A DNA stretch of 64,000 bases from GCA-2733415 sp965178635 (GTDB lineage Bacteria > Bacteroidota > Bacteroidia > Flavobacteriales > Flavobacteriaceae): contig CBCXVT010000002.1 of NCBI GenBank assembly GCA_965178635.1, positions 1 through 64,000 on the forward strand. The letters are read 5' to 3'. The notes below the pieces were generated by a model. The model did not search any database, was not told the DNA's origin, and saw only the letters and a list, made by a program, of their open reading frames with translations. Both the position numbers and the translations under genes were made by a program. Positions 47,993-57,206 of the stretch are shown in pieces (position 1 is the first letter of the stretch; every line of letters starts with the position of its first letter).

Positions 47993-48853
47993 TTAATGTC
48001 CACGACCATGACCTCTTCCGCCACGTCCTCCGTACATTTCTCTCATTTCCTCCATTTTCTTTTTTACGATGTCGTTATATTCTTTTTTAGTAACTTCTTT
48101 TCCTTTTGATGGGGCTTTAATTGTAGCTTTTTCACTAGGATTAAGTACTATTTTAGAACATAATATTGTTGTTTTGTCTGCGTTTATTTCTAAAATTAAA
48201 CCAGGTAAACCATTGTATTCAGCTGGACCTTGACTTACTGGAATTTGCATTGTATACCAAGCTGTAACTTCTATTTCTTTAGGCGTTTCAATCTCAGTCA
48301 TTGGATCTTTTGTTGCTGTAGAGTCTTTTGCTTTTTCATCTTTTTTTGGTCCTCTTCTACGCATACTTCTCCAGTCCATTTCATCAACAGTTTTCATAGC
48401 TGTTGCTTTAAAACACATGTACTGTCCTATTTGTTTGGTTTCGCTTTCCATTTTCCAAGTTAATTTAGGTAACGAATCTTTTATTAAAAATTGTTTCCCA
48501 AAAAACTCTTGATCTTGTAATAACTCTTGGCTTTTAATGTTTTTGTATTGTGGTCCTGCAGTAAAGCTACTCATCATACCACCCCATCTTCCCCCACCTT
48601 GACCAGGAGCTGCTAATTTTTCCTCTTCTTTGTATGTAGATTCTGTTTTATTGAACGTTAATTCGTACGTTTTTTCAAGCATACTTTTCATGCGTTCTTG
48701 CATCATTTTTTTACGTTCAGGAGATAAGTTTCCGCCTCCCCATTTGTCTAAATCAACAGATGTTTTTGATTGGTAAATGGCTTTTCCTTGAAAGTCCTGA
48801 GCAAAAAGTGTTGCGCTAAAAAGAGCTAAAAATGCAGTTGCAATAAATTTCAT
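47993..48853 (-). CDS. GLPGLI family protein
   Basis: A 286-residue secreted protein. The family signature GLPGLILEIN is present, with ITAWYTM-type (here VTAWYTMQIPVSQGP) before it and TTILCSKIVLNP after it. It starts at the ATG at 48853 (MKFIATAFLALFSATLFAQ); an in-frame ATG at 48934 gives an implausible 27-residue lead. It carries a basic acidic insert (RRGPKKDEKAKDST) and a Gly/Arg/His-rich tail (YGGRGGRGHGRGH), which could bind metal. Similar to the next gene upstream, so a tandem duplicate. GLPGLI proteins have no known function but often neighbour such barrels. Confidence 0.9.
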   Translation of the reverse strand: MKFIATAFLALFSATLFAQDFQGKAIYQSKTSVDLDKWGGGNLSPERKKMMQERMKSMLEKTYELTFNKTESTYKEEEKLAAPGQGGGRWGGMMSSFTAGPQYKNIKSQELLQDQEFFGKQFLIKDSLPKLTWKMESETKQIGQYMCFKATAMKTVDEMDWRSMRRRGPKKDEKAKDSTATKDPMTEIETPKEIEVTAWYTMQIPVSQGPAEYNGLPGLILEINADKTTILCSKIVLNPSEKATIKAPSKGKEVTKKEYNDIVKKKMEEMREMYGGRGGRGHGRGH

Positions 48854-48952
48854 TTTCAATGATTTAAAATTATATTCCTCAATAAGACGACTTATGACCC
48901 TTATTGTTACACCCTTAGACTCTCTTTTTTGCAAAAGGTTTAATATGGATTT

Positions 48953-49795
48953 TTAACCACCAATAATAATTTCAATATTTTGACCTTCTTTACTGTTAAA
49001 ACTACGTTTTTCATCCATTTCTTTCATCTTTTTTTCTAGAATAGTTTCGTATTTTTCTTGAGTAACTTCTTTTCCTTTAGTAGGCTCTTTTATTGCAATA
49101 GCGTTTTTAGGATTCAAAACTATTTTACTGCAAATAACAGTTTCAGTTCCATCATTAACTTCTAATATTAAACCAGGTAAACCATGGTAATTACCAGGGC
49201 CGTTATTTACAGGAATCGTTGGTGTGTACCAAGCCGTAATTGTAATTTCTTTCAGTTTAGGTGCTTTTTTTCTTTCAGCTTTTAAATCTTTATCGCCATT
49301 TATACTCATGCCACTTTCAAAAACTTCTATTTCACGTTTCATAGTAGCTTTGTAGCAAGTATATTCTCCGATATTTTTAGTTTCCTTACCAGGTTTCCAA
49401 TCTAATTTTTCTAAGTTATCTTTTATTAAGAATATTTTTCCGAAAACGTCATTTTGATTTGCAAACCTATTGTCTTTTGTGTTCTTATAAAGAATGTCTG
49501 AACCGCCAGTATTTACCATTACCATTTCCATATCTCCTGGTCCTTGGGGTTTACTTAATTTTTCATCTTCTTTATAAAGAGATTCATTTTTATTAAAACT
49601 TAAAACGAATGTTTTTTCAAATTGCTTTTTTAGCATTTCCATCATCTTTTTATGCATGTCAGATTCCATCTGAGTACTATCTAACTTGATGTCAATTTTT
49701 CGTTTAGATTTATAAGTTACTTTTCCTTGAAAATTTTGAGCACTAATTAAACTTGTCAATAATAGCGCAGTAATAAGTGTAAATGTTTGTTTCAT
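48953..49795 (-). CDS. GLPGLI family protein
   Basis: A 280-residue secreted protein with a signal peptide (MKQTFTLITALLLTSLISAQ) and then NFQGKVTYKSK, which matches the start of its paralogue (DFQGKAIYQSK). GLPGLILEVND and ETVICSKIVLNPKN form the family core. It lacks the Gly/His-rich tail. It is the first gene of a three-gene group with the second GLPGLI gene and the barrel. Its promoter region holds three phased GTTAA repeats shared with the divergent kinase gene. Confidence 0.92.
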   Translation of the reverse strand: MKQTFTLITALLLTSLISAQNFQGKVTYKSKRKIDIKLDSTQMESDMHKKMMEMLKKQFEKTFVLSFNKNESLYKEDEKLSKPQGPGDMEMVMVNTGGSDILYKNTKDNRFANQNDVFGKIFLIKDNLEKLDWKPGKETKNIGEYTCYKATMKREIEVFESGMSINGDKDLKAERKKAPKLKEITITAWYTPTIPVNNGPGNYHGLPGLILEVNDGTETVICSKIVLNPKNAIAIKEPTKGKEVTQEKYETILEKKMKEMDEKRSFNSKEGQNIEIIIGG

Positions 49796-49854
49796 TTTGT
49801 TCGTTTTTTAATTGTTTGATGGTACAAATATCAGATGATAAAACGAATTTTAAA

Positions 49855-49880
49855 GTTAATGAGTGTTAACGAGTGTTAAG
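49855..49880. promoter_or_regulatory. Three GTTAA repeats with 10-base spacing, likely response-regulator site
   Basis: GTTAA begins at 49855, 49865 and 49875; the last two are in GAGTGTTAAC-GAGTGTTAAG. One-helical-turn tandem repeats are typical binding sites for OmpR-family regulators, and one is encoded just downstream. The site lies between the divergent GLPGLI and kinase promoters. Confidence 0.5.
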
Positions 49881-49883
49881 CCA

Positions 49884-49915
49884 TTGGTTTTTAAGTGTTT
49901 TATGCGTTACTTTTG
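49884..49915 (+). promoter_or_regulatory. Promoter of the kinase-regulator operon
   Basis: TTG at 49884, a 21-base gap, TACTTTTG at 49908-49915. The ATG comes four bases later, so the mRNA is predicted to be leaderless. Confidence 0.6.
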
Positions 49916-49919
49916 ACCT

Positions 49920-51419
49920 ATGAACGATTCTAAATATAAATTTTCTCTCTATGTCATTATAGTTGTCATACTGGCAACTATCGGTATTCAGGCCTATTGG
50001 AATTACAAAAATTATCTCTCTAATAAAACCCAGTTGATTACAGATGTGCAAGTAAGTTTGGATAACGCTGTGTCAACCTATTATTCAATTTTAGCAGAGA
50101 AAAGCACCTATAAATTTAGTTTTAAAGATGGTGAGGCTAATGAAAAAGTCATTATTAATAACGATACTATTTATGATAGAGTTTTAGGAAATATTGATTT
50201 TGTAGAATATGACACCATATTAGATTCTATCCATCCAGATGATATTGATAATATTATGGTTCTTAAAAATGTAAAAGCTGATACTATAATTAAACTTGAT
50301 GTTAGCGGTGATGTGACTTCTGAAGAATGGATTGGTGAGCATAAAATGCTTAAGGCTATTAAATCTGTCGGTTTTGATTCTCTTAAAAAGAAAGATTTTG
50401 AGTTACTAACAGCTCAAGTGATGTTGAAAATATCTAATGATACAATTAATATCAAACGTATAAATGAGTTATTAGAAAATGAGTTAACAAGGAAGAATAT
50501 AGATATTTCCTATAAGTTACTATCTGAAAGCAAGTCTACTGATTCAGTAAAAACAACTGGGGAATTAATGGTTGAATCGCATTCTGCTTTCTTACCACCT
50601 AATGCAGTTTTACAAATGCAATTTTCTAATGAAACCTTAACCGTTTTAAAACGAATTTATGTAGGAATATTAATTTCATTCTTACTTGTAGGAGCAGTTA
50701 TTGCATGTTTGTTTTACTTGCTGAAAATCATCAAAAATCAAAAACAACTGGCTGAAATAAAGAACGATTTTATTAGTAATATCACACACGAGTTTAAAAC
50801 GCCTATTGCTACAATCGGCGTTGCTTTAGAAGGCGTTAAGAATTTTAATAATACTAATGATAAACAGAAAACAGCGCAGTATGTTGATATTTCTAACCAG
50901 CAATTATCTAAGCTGAATGTTATGGTTGAAAAATTACTAGAAACGGCAACCTTAGATTCTGATAATTTAGAGTTACATACTGAACAATGTAATATCAATG
51001 ATTTACTTAACACGCTTGTAGAAAAATACCAATTCCAAACTCAAAATAAGACTATTGAAATTGAAAAATCAACAGAAACTATAATTGCTTCTGTTGATGT
51101 ATTTCATATTGAAAATGCCCTTAATAATATACTTGATAATGCTGTGAAATACGGTGGTGATAAAATTAAGTTGACTTTAAGAGAAAATAAAAACATAGTT
51201 GAAATTACAGTTTCTGATAACGGAACGGATTTATTAAAAGAAGAAAAAGACAACATATTTGAAAAGTTTTATCGCGTACCAAAAGGAAATCAGCACGATA
51301 TAAAAGGGTATGGAATAGGATTGTATTATGCTAAAAAAATTATCGAGAAACATAATGGGAAAATTCTATTAGACTTGAATTCTGATGGAACAACGTTTAA
51401 AATTTCTATTCCAAAATGA
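49920..51419 (+). CDS. Sensor histidine kinase
   Basis: A 499-residue inner-membrane kinase. Membrane helix 1 is at 8-27 and helix 2 at about 245-268, with a periplasmic sensor of about 215 residues between them. The H-box SNITHEFKTPIAT has phospho-His290. The N-box is NNILDNAVKYGG and the G-box GYGIGLYYAKK. The sensor has no recognised domain. It overlaps the regulator gene by four bases (ATGA), so they form a coupled two-component pair. It is divergent from the GLPGLI/barrel genes, which it probably controls. Confidence 0.93.
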   Translation: MNDSKYKFSLYVIIVVILATIGIQAYWNYKNYLSNKTQLITDVQVSLDNAVSTYYSILAEKSTYKFSFKDGEANEKVIINNDTIYDRVLGNIDFVEYDTILDSIHPDDIDNIMVLKNVKADTIIKLDVSGDVTSEEWIGEHKMLKAIKSVGFDSLKKKDFELLTAQVMLKISNDTINIKRINELLENELTRKNIDISYKLLSESKSTDSVKTTGELMVESHSAFLPPNAVLQMQFSNETLTVLKRIYVGILISFLLVGAVIACLFYLLKIIKNQKQLAEIKNDFISNITHEFKTPIATIGVALEGVKNFNNTNDKQKTAQYVDISNQQLSKLNVMVEKLLETATLDSDNLELHTEQCNINDLLNTLVEKYQFQTQNKTIEIEKSTETIIASVDVFHIENALNNILDNAVKYGGDKIKLTLRENKNIVEITVSDNGTDLLKEEKDNIFEKFYRVPKGNQHDIKGYGIGLYYAKKIIEKHNGKILLDLNSDGTTFKISIPK

Positions 51420-52102
51420 GCAAATTAATTTCTATCATATTAGCGGAAGATGAGCCTTCATTAGGGCAAATCATTAAAGAGAGTTTAGAAACCAGAAACT
51501 TTAAGGTGTTTCTAGCAACTAATGGGGAAGAGGCTTTAGAATTGTATCAAAAAGAATCTGTTGAATTGTTAGTGCTGGATGTGATGATGCCTAAAAAGGA
51601 CGGATTTACTTTAGCAAAAGAAATTAGAGCTGTGAATGCTGATATCCCAATTATTTTCTTAACTGCAAAATCGCAGACTAATGATGTTGTAGAAGGATTT
51701 TGCGTAGGTGGAAACGATTATTTGAAGAAGCCTTTCAGTATGGAAGAGTTAATTGTAAGAATTCATAATCTGTTAAATAGATCAACTGCATCAAAAAAGG
51801 AACAGTCAACACAAGTTGGTGCTTATAATTTTGATTTTCAGAAACAAACATTACAGTTTGAAGAAGCCGAAGTTATTAATTTAACACACCGCGAAGCACA
51901 ATTGTTATTTCATTTGTTAAAAAATAAAAACCAAGTGTTGGACAGGTCTTTTGTGTTAAAAGAATTGTGGGGAAATGACGATTTTTTTAACGCCAGAAGC
52001 ATGGATGTTTTTATAACAAAACTGCGTAAAAAATTAAAACTTGATTCTACAATACAAATCGTTAACGTAAGAGGTTACGGTTACAAGCTTATTTGTGATT
52101 AA
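51416..52102 (+). CDS. OmpR-family response regulator
   Basis: A 228-residue protein. The receiver domain has Glu11/Asp12 (LAEDE), phospho-acceptor Asp55 in LLVLDVMMPKKDG and Lys in FLTAKS. A winged-helix DNA-binding domain starts at about residue 135, with LTHREAQLLFHLLKNKNQVLDR and a C-terminal TKLRKKLKLDSTIQIVNVRGYGYKL. It overlaps its kinase gene. Phosphorylation should let it bind direct repeats such as those at 49855-49880. Confidence 0.95.
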   Translation: MSKLISIILAEDEPSLGQIIKESLETRNFKVFLATNGEEALELYQKESVELLVLDVMMPKKDGFTLAKEIRAVNADIPIIFLTAKSQTNDVVEGFCVGGNDYLKKPFSMEELIVRIHNLLNRSTASKKEQSTQVGAYNFDFQKQTLQFEEAEVINLTHREAQLLFHLLKNKNQVLDRSFVLKELWGNDDFFNARSMDVFITKLRKKLKLDSTIQIVNVRGYGYKLICD

Positions 52103-52135
52103 ATTAGAGTATCTTGGCTATTATTCCATAAACTC

Positions 52136-52636
52136 ATGACACAAAAGCCTCAGCCAACAATCAAAATTAGTTCTGATAAACAATTTGTAGGAACGTCTAA
52201 AAAGATGTCTTTAGTAAATGATACTACTGGAGAATTGTTCAGAACATTCATGCCCAGAAAAAAGGAAATTCAAAATTTAAAAAACTCTAATGTTTTAGAT
52301 TTACGTGTGTATGATGAGTCATATTTTCTAGAGTTTAATCCATCTGCTGAATTTGTGAAATATGTTTTAGTAGAATGTGATCAACTGACTGAAGTTCCAA
52401 ACGGTATGGAGGTGTATGATTTTAAAGGCGGGGAATATGCAGTATTCTTGTATAGAGGGTTGGCTGCAGATAAACGTATTTATGAATACATATTCAGAGA
52501 ATGGTTGCCAAGCTCAAAATACACTTTAGATAACAGACCTCATTTTGAGGTTTTGGGCCCAAAAACAAAATTAAACGACTCAGATTCTGAAGAAGAAATA
52601 TGGGTGCCAATCAAGCTGAAAAAGGAACAGATATGA
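52136..52636 (+). CDS. GyrI-like effector-binding domain protein
   Basis: A 166-residue protein consisting only of a GyrI-like/AraC effector-binding fold: GTSKKMSLVNDTTGELFRTFMPR at the start, FKGGEYAVFLYRG in the middle and RPHFEVLGPK with a final EEIWVPIKLKK strand. Such domains bind small ligands. No DNA-binding part is present. The stop overlaps the next start by four bases, so it is the first gene of a tight three-gene set with the secreted protein and the nucleoside kinase. Confidence 0.82.
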   Translation: MTQKPQPTIKISSDKQFVGTSKKMSLVNDTTGELFRTFMPRKKEIQNLKNSNVLDLRVYDESYFLEFNPSAEFVKYVLVECDQLTEVPNGMEVYDFKGGEYAVFLYRGLAADKRIYEYIFREWLPSSKYTLDNRPHFEVLGPKTKLNDSDSEEEIWVPIKLKKEQI

Positions 52637-53427
52637 TGAAACATAGTTTTTTATTATGGATGTTGGTAATGAGTTTGTTTGGATTTTCTCAAGAACAAAT
52701 ATCTGTTGAACTTCAAAACACAATAGTTTTAAATGCCGATAAATTTATAGGTATAAACATGTTTGATGAGCAGTTTGTAGTTAAAGACAATACCTTATTA
52801 AAAACCACTTCGGATCAAGAGTATGCGTACAAAAATATTCAGTTAGGAGATATGCATACTATTGGAATCATAAATACATTACAGTCTTCTGTTTTTTATA
52901 AAGACTTTAATGTGTTTGTACAGTTAGATAAAAAATTAGGCGAATTGAATACTATTGATTTTAATACAATATCTGATTTTAGTACAGTCACCTATGCTGC
53001 AATGACAAGTAATAAGCGTTTATGGATTTTTAATTCGGATACGCAACAATTGCAAATATATAATCCGCAACATGATAGTATAGAAGCCTCAACTATACCG
53101 CTTCAAGAGTCAATGCTAAAGTTTTATAGCAATTATAATTTTTGTTGGGCATTGAGTGCAACTAAACTGTTACAGTTTAATGTGTATGGAAACTTATTAA
53201 ACACATATGCTTTGGAAGATTATGACGATTTTGTGTATTACAAAGGGTACTTTGTGTTGAAAAAGTCTAATGAGTTGTTTTTATTATCTGCAGAAGAAAC
53301 AATTCCAAAAAAAATAATCTTACAAGAAATACCTATAAAAGATTTTTCTGTAACAAATGAAACCTTGTATATTTACACAGGAAAAGAACTGTACTCTTTC
53401 GCAATTAACTTGAAACAAACAGATTAG
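52633..53427 (+). CDS. Hypothetical secreted protein
   Basis: A 264-residue protein from the ATG at 52633 (overlapping the previous stop), with signal peptide MMKHSFLLWMLVMSLFGFSQ. The mature part is beta-rich with repeated short strands (RLWIFNSDTQQLQIYN, LLQFNVYGNLLNTYA, LYIYTGKELYSF), like propeller blades. No named family is recognised. It ends two bases before the nucleoside kinase gene. The pairing of this secreted protein with the kinase is seen in the order of genes only; no functional link is visible. Confidence 0.75.
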   Translation: MMKHSFLLWMLVMSLFGFSQEQISVELQNTIVLNADKFIGINMFDEQFVVKDNTLLKTTSDQEYAYKNIQLGDMHTIGIINTLQSSVFYKDFNVFVQLDKKLGELNTIDFNTISDFSTVTYAAMTSNKRLWIFNSDTQQLQIYNPQHDSIEASTIPLQESMLKFYSNYNFCWALSATKLLQFNVYGNLLNTYALEDYDDFVYYKGYFVLKKSNELFLLSAEETIPKKIILQEIPIKDFSVTNETLYIYTGKELYSFAINLKQTD

Positions 53428-53429
53428 AT

Positions 53430-54041
53430 ATGCACGTAGCAATTGCAGGAAATATTGGCGCTGGTAAAACAACACTTACAAAATTATTAGCAAAGCATTT
53501 TAATTGGGAACCACAATTTGAAGATGTAGTTGATAATCCGTATTTGGATGATTTTTACACCAAAATGGAACGTTGGTCATTCAATCTGCAAGTTTATTTT
53601 TTAAATTCTAGATTCCGACAAGTTTTAGAAATTAGAGAAAGCGGTCAAGACACAATTCAAGACAGAACCATTTATGAAGATGCGCATATTTTTGCGCCAA
53701 ACTTACATTCAATGGGTTTGATGACTAATAGAGATTTTGAAAATTACAAGTCTTTATTTGAGTTAATGGAATCTCTAGTAAAAGGACCAGATTTGTTAAT
53801 CTATTTGCGAAGTTCAATTCCTAATTTAGTAGGGCAAATTCATAAGCGTGGTAGAGATTATGAAAACTCAATTAGTATAGACTATCTGAGCAGATTAAAT
53901 GAACGTTACGAGGCTTGGATACATGATTATAAAGGCAAGTTACTTATCATTGATGTTGATGATTTAAATTTTGTTGACAATCCAGAAGATTTAGGTTTAA
54001 TCATCAATAAGATAGATGCCGAGTTAAACGGATTATTTTAA
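53430..54041 (+). CDS. Deoxynucleoside kinase
   Basis: A 203-residue P-loop kinase. Walker A is GNIGAGKTTLTK at 7-18. The DRT/E motif is QDRTIYEDAHIFA; the lid region is RGRDYE; FNLQVYFL lies in the substrate pocket. This is the dNK/dGK-type family that phosphorylates deoxynucleosides for salvage in the cytoplasm. The substrate cannot be read from the sequence. It closes the operon of three genes. Confidence 0.92.
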   Translation: MHVAIAGNIGAGKTTLTKLLAKHFNWEPQFEDVVDNPYLDDFYTKMERWSFNLQVYFLNSRFRQVLEIRESGQDTIQDRTIYEDAHIFAPNLHSMGLMTNRDFENYKSLFELMESLVKGPDLLIYLRSSIPNLVGQIHKRGRDYENSISIDYLSRLNERYEAWIHDYKGKLLIIDVDDLNFVDNPEDLGLIINKIDAELNGLF

Positions 54042-54057
54042 ACATAAAAACACAAAA

Positions 54058-54090
54058 CAAAAGCCCTTTAAATCATTAAAGGGCTTTTTT
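54058..54090. terminator. Bidirectional terminator
   Basis: AAAAGCCCTTTAA and TTAAAGGGCTTTT around ATCA, between the kinase gene and the convergent pyrophosphatase gene. Confidence 0.9.
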
Positions 54091-54111
54091 AATATTATAT
54101 GATTTATAAAA

Positions 54112-57093
54112 TTACTCTTCTTTTTTCGGGTTCAATTCTATAGAGAATTCAACCTTAACATCATCCCCTAATAAACCTCCAGCTTCACCTACATGAAATT
54201 CTGCTCTGTTAATAGTGATTTCACCTTCAAATGCAGCAGATGGAAAGCCCCAAGGTGTTGCTTGTTTTCCTAAATATTTCATTGATAAAAGTATTTCCTT
54301 TGTCACATCTTTCACAGTTAAATGTCCGTGTAATAAAACATCGTGAGGTGTTTTAGTCATCTTGTTAGCCACAAATGTGATGGTTGGAAATTTCTCTGCG
54401 CCAAAGTATTCATCTTCTTTTAAATGAGCATCCCTTTTGTCGTTTGAGGTGTTTATTGAATTCACATCAATAGTCACGTTTGCTTTAAAGTTGTCTTCTG
54501 AAAAATCAAATTCACCAGAAACTGTTTTAAAACTTCCTTTTGAAGTTGCTAAAATATGTCTGATAGAAAAATCAACATAAGTATGAGAACCATCTAAAGT
54601 CCAAACACCTTCTAATTCCGAAACATCTGGAGATGCTTTTTTAGGTGATTCTTGTTCTAATGCTGCAATTTTAGCTTTTACTTCTTCTTCCGATCCTTTA
54701 AAAACTTGCTCAGTAACAAGAGCTTTCCCGTTCTCGGTAATAGTACTGCTTACGGTAGCTTCAACAGTTCCGTCTTTGTTCTTCTTCATTCTAACTTCTA
54801 CTTGTTTATCAAGTGTATGTTCGTCTTCAGAAAATTTTAATTCAGTGTCAGAATCAAGAACATGTTTTTTACCGTCTTCATCAATCCAAATTTTAACTTC
54901 TTTGTTCACTTCATGCGTCTTTGAATGTCCACCCAAAATAGGTGCTATAACTAACCCTATCAAACAGGTTAATTTGATTAAAATATTCATAGATGGCCCA
55001 GAAGTATCTTTAAACGGATCACCAACAGTATCTCCAGTAACAGCAGCTTTATGTGCATCGGATCCTTTGTAAGTCATCACACCATTAATTTCTACACCAG
55101 CTTCAAAAGATTTTTTAGCATTATCCCAAGCACCACCAGCGTTGTTTTGAAATATAGCCCAAAGCACTCCGGAAACTGTAACTCCGGCCATATAACCACC
55201 TAACATTTCCGCGATCGCTAATTTGTCCATGCCAAATAGTAACGGCACAAACGCAATCAGTAAAGGGAAACATATGGTTAATAATCCAGGTAGTATCATT
55301 TCTTTTAAAGAGGCTTTAGTAGAGATAGCAACACATTTGTCATATTCAGGTTTTCCGGTACCTTCCATAATACCAGGAATATCTTTAAACTGACGCCTTA
55401 CCTCATAAACCATTTCCATGGCGGCTTTACCAACTGCATTCATCGCCAAGGCTGAAAATACCACAGGCACCATTCCACCAACGAATAACATTGCTAAAAC
55501 TGGCGCTTTAAAAATATTTATACCGTCAATCCCAGTAAAGGTGACGTAAGCAGCAAATAATGCTAATGAGGTTAACGCTGCAGAAGCAATGGCAAATCCT
55601 TTTCCAGTTGCTGCAGTTGTGTTTCCAACGGCATCAAGAATATCTGTACGTTCTCTAACAATTGGGTCTTGTTCACTCATTTCCGCAATTCCACCTGCAT
55701 TGTCGGCAATTGGTCCAAATGCATCAATTGCTAATTGCATAGCGGTTGTTGCCATCATTGCTGAGGCTGCTAAAGCAACGCCGTAAAACCCGGCTAATTC
55801 ATAAGAGGTCCATATAGCCCCTGCGAATAATAAAACAGAGGGGAAAGTAGACACCATACCAGTTGCCAAACCTGCAATGATATTAGTTCCTGCTCCGGTA
55901 CTTGATTTTTCTACAATTTGTAAGATTGGCTTCTTTCCTAAACCAGTGTAGTATTCTGTAATTGATGAAATCACACCACCAACAATTAATCCAACCAAGG
56001 TTGCATAAAATACACGCATTGCAGAAATGTCTTGCACACCTTCTCCGAAGAAATTCATTTGCATAGTTTCAGGTAACATCCATTTGCATAAACCAAAACA
56101 CGACATTGCTACCAAGATAATAGCTGTAATGTTTCCTTTATTCAACGCTCCCATAACTTGAGATTCTTTGGCCTCATTAGATTTTATATTCACTAACATC
56201 GTCCCTATCAATGAAATGATAATACCAACACCAGCAATTGCCATTGGTAATAAAATTGGTCCGATACCTCCAAAGGCATCATCTATAGAGCCGTTCATAT
56301 CTTTAATCACATAGTTTCCTAAAACCATAGCTGCTAAAACAGTGGCCACATATGACCCAAATAAATCGGCACCCATACCCGCAACATCACCTACATTATC
56401 ACCTACGTTATCCGCAATAGTAGCTGGATTTCGAGGGTCGTCTTCTGGAATTCCTGCTTCCACTTTTCCTACTAAATCGGCACCAACATCGGCGGCCTTG
56501 GTATAAATTCCACCTCCAACACGCGCAAATAAAGCGATTGATTCAGCTCCTAAAGAGAACCCTGCTAAAGTTTCTAATACAATGGTCATATCATCTACAG
56601 AAGTCCATTCACCTCCCATGTACATTTGGTAAAAGATAATAAAGAAGGTTGTTAACCCAAGAACTGCTAATCCTGCAACTCCTAAACCCATTACGGTTCC
56701 GCCACCAAAAGATACTTTCAATGCATTTGGTAAACTCGTTTTTGCGGCTTGTGTAGTTCTTACATTAGTTTTTGTGGCTATTTTCATTCCCATATTTCCT
56801 GCCAATGCAGAAAAAAACGCCCCGCATATAAAAGCAATTACTATGAGCCAATCTGTAGTTGGTACGATATACGATACAACTGCAAGTAATACACTTACGA
56901 TAAGTACAAAAACGGATAACAGTCGGTATTCAGCATTTAGAAAAGCAAGTGCGCCTTCATAGATGTGATCAGAAATTTCTTTCATTTTTCCATCTCCAGC
57001 ATCTTGTTTCATCACCCATGCTTTTTTAATAAGCATATAAAGAAGTCCAATTACAGCTGCTGCAATTGGCATGTAAATCATCATTGATTCCAT
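54112..57093 (-). CDS. hppA: Membrane ion-pumping pyrophosphatase fused to a C-terminal YceI-like domain
   Basis: A 993-residue open frame. Residues 1 to about 722 are a membrane pyrophosphatase: DVGADLVGKVE at 202-212, NPATIADNVGDNVGDVAG at 222-239, GNTTAATGKG at 490-499 and GDTVGDPFKDTSGPS at 687-701. Ala at the GNTTAA site, where K+-independent enzymes have Lys, suggests K+ dependence. An acidic residue, Glu184, lies in GFSLGAESIALF. Whether Na+ or H+ is pumped I cannot settle. Residues 723-825 are a charged linker. Residues 828-988 read WTLDGSHTYVDFSIRHI and end in VKVEFSIEL, a YceI lipocalin-like domain. The next gene upstream is soluble pyrophosphatase. Confidence 0.9.
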   Translation of the reverse strand: MESMMIYMPIAAAVIGLLYMLIKKAWVMKQDAGDGKMKEISDHIYEGALAFLNAEYRLLSVFVLIVSVLLAVVSYIVPTTDWLIVIAFICGAFFSALAGNMGMKIATKTNVRTTQAAKTSLPNALKVSFGGGTVMGLGVAGLAVLGLTTFFIIFYQMYMGGEWTSVDDMTIVLETLAGFSLGAESIALFARVGGGIYTKAADVGADLVGKVEAGIPEDDPRNPATIADNVGDNVGDVAGMGADLFGSYVATVLAAMVLGNYVIKDMNGSIDDAFGGIGPILLPMAIAGVGIIISLIGTMLVNIKSNEAKESQVMGALNKGNITAIILVAMSCFGLCKWMLPETMQMNFFGEGVQDISAMRVFYATLVGLIVGGVISSITEYYTGLGKKPILQIVEKSSTGAGTNIIAGLATGMVSTFPSVLLFAGAIWTSYELAGFYGVALAASAMMATTAMQLAIDAFGPIADNAGGIAEMSEQDPIVRERTDILDAVGNTTAATGKGFAIASAALTSLALFAAYVTFTGIDGINIFKAPVLAMLFVGGMVPVVFSALAMNAVGKAAMEMVYEVRRQFKDIPGIMEGTGKPEYDKCVAISTKASLKEMILPGLLTICFPLLIAFVPLLFGMDKLAIAEMLGGYMAGVTVSGVLWAIFQNNAGGAWDNAKKSFEAGVEINGVMTYKGSDAHKAAVTGDTVGDPFKDTSGPSMNILIKLTCLIGLVIAPILGGHSKTHEVNKEVKIWIDEDGKKHVLDSDTELKFSEDEHTLDKQVEVRMKKNKDGTVEATVSSTITENGKALVTEQVFKGSEEEVKAKIAALEQESPKKASPDVSELEGVWTLDGSHTYVDFSIRHILATSKGSFKTVSGEFDFSEDNFKANVTIDVNSINTSNDKRDAHLKEDEYFGAEKFPTITFVANKMTKTPHDVLLHGHLTVKDVTKEILLSMKYLGKQATPWGFPSAAFEGEITINRAEFHVGEAGGLLGDDVKVEFSIELNPKKEE

Positions 57094-57152
57094 AAGTTAG
57101 TTTAAGTTTAAAAGATTAATTCTTCTAAAAGTACTAAAAATCAATGAGATAT

Positions 57153-57191
57153 AAAAAAGGCGCTATTCAAATGAATACCGCCTTTTTTTAT
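57153..57191 (-). terminator. Terminator of ppa
   Basis: AAAAAGGCG-C-TATTC and GAATA-C-CGCCTTTTT with one mismatch, 15 bases past the ppa stop. Confidence 0.8.
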
Positions 57192-57206
57192 AATGTAAGG
57201 AAATTA

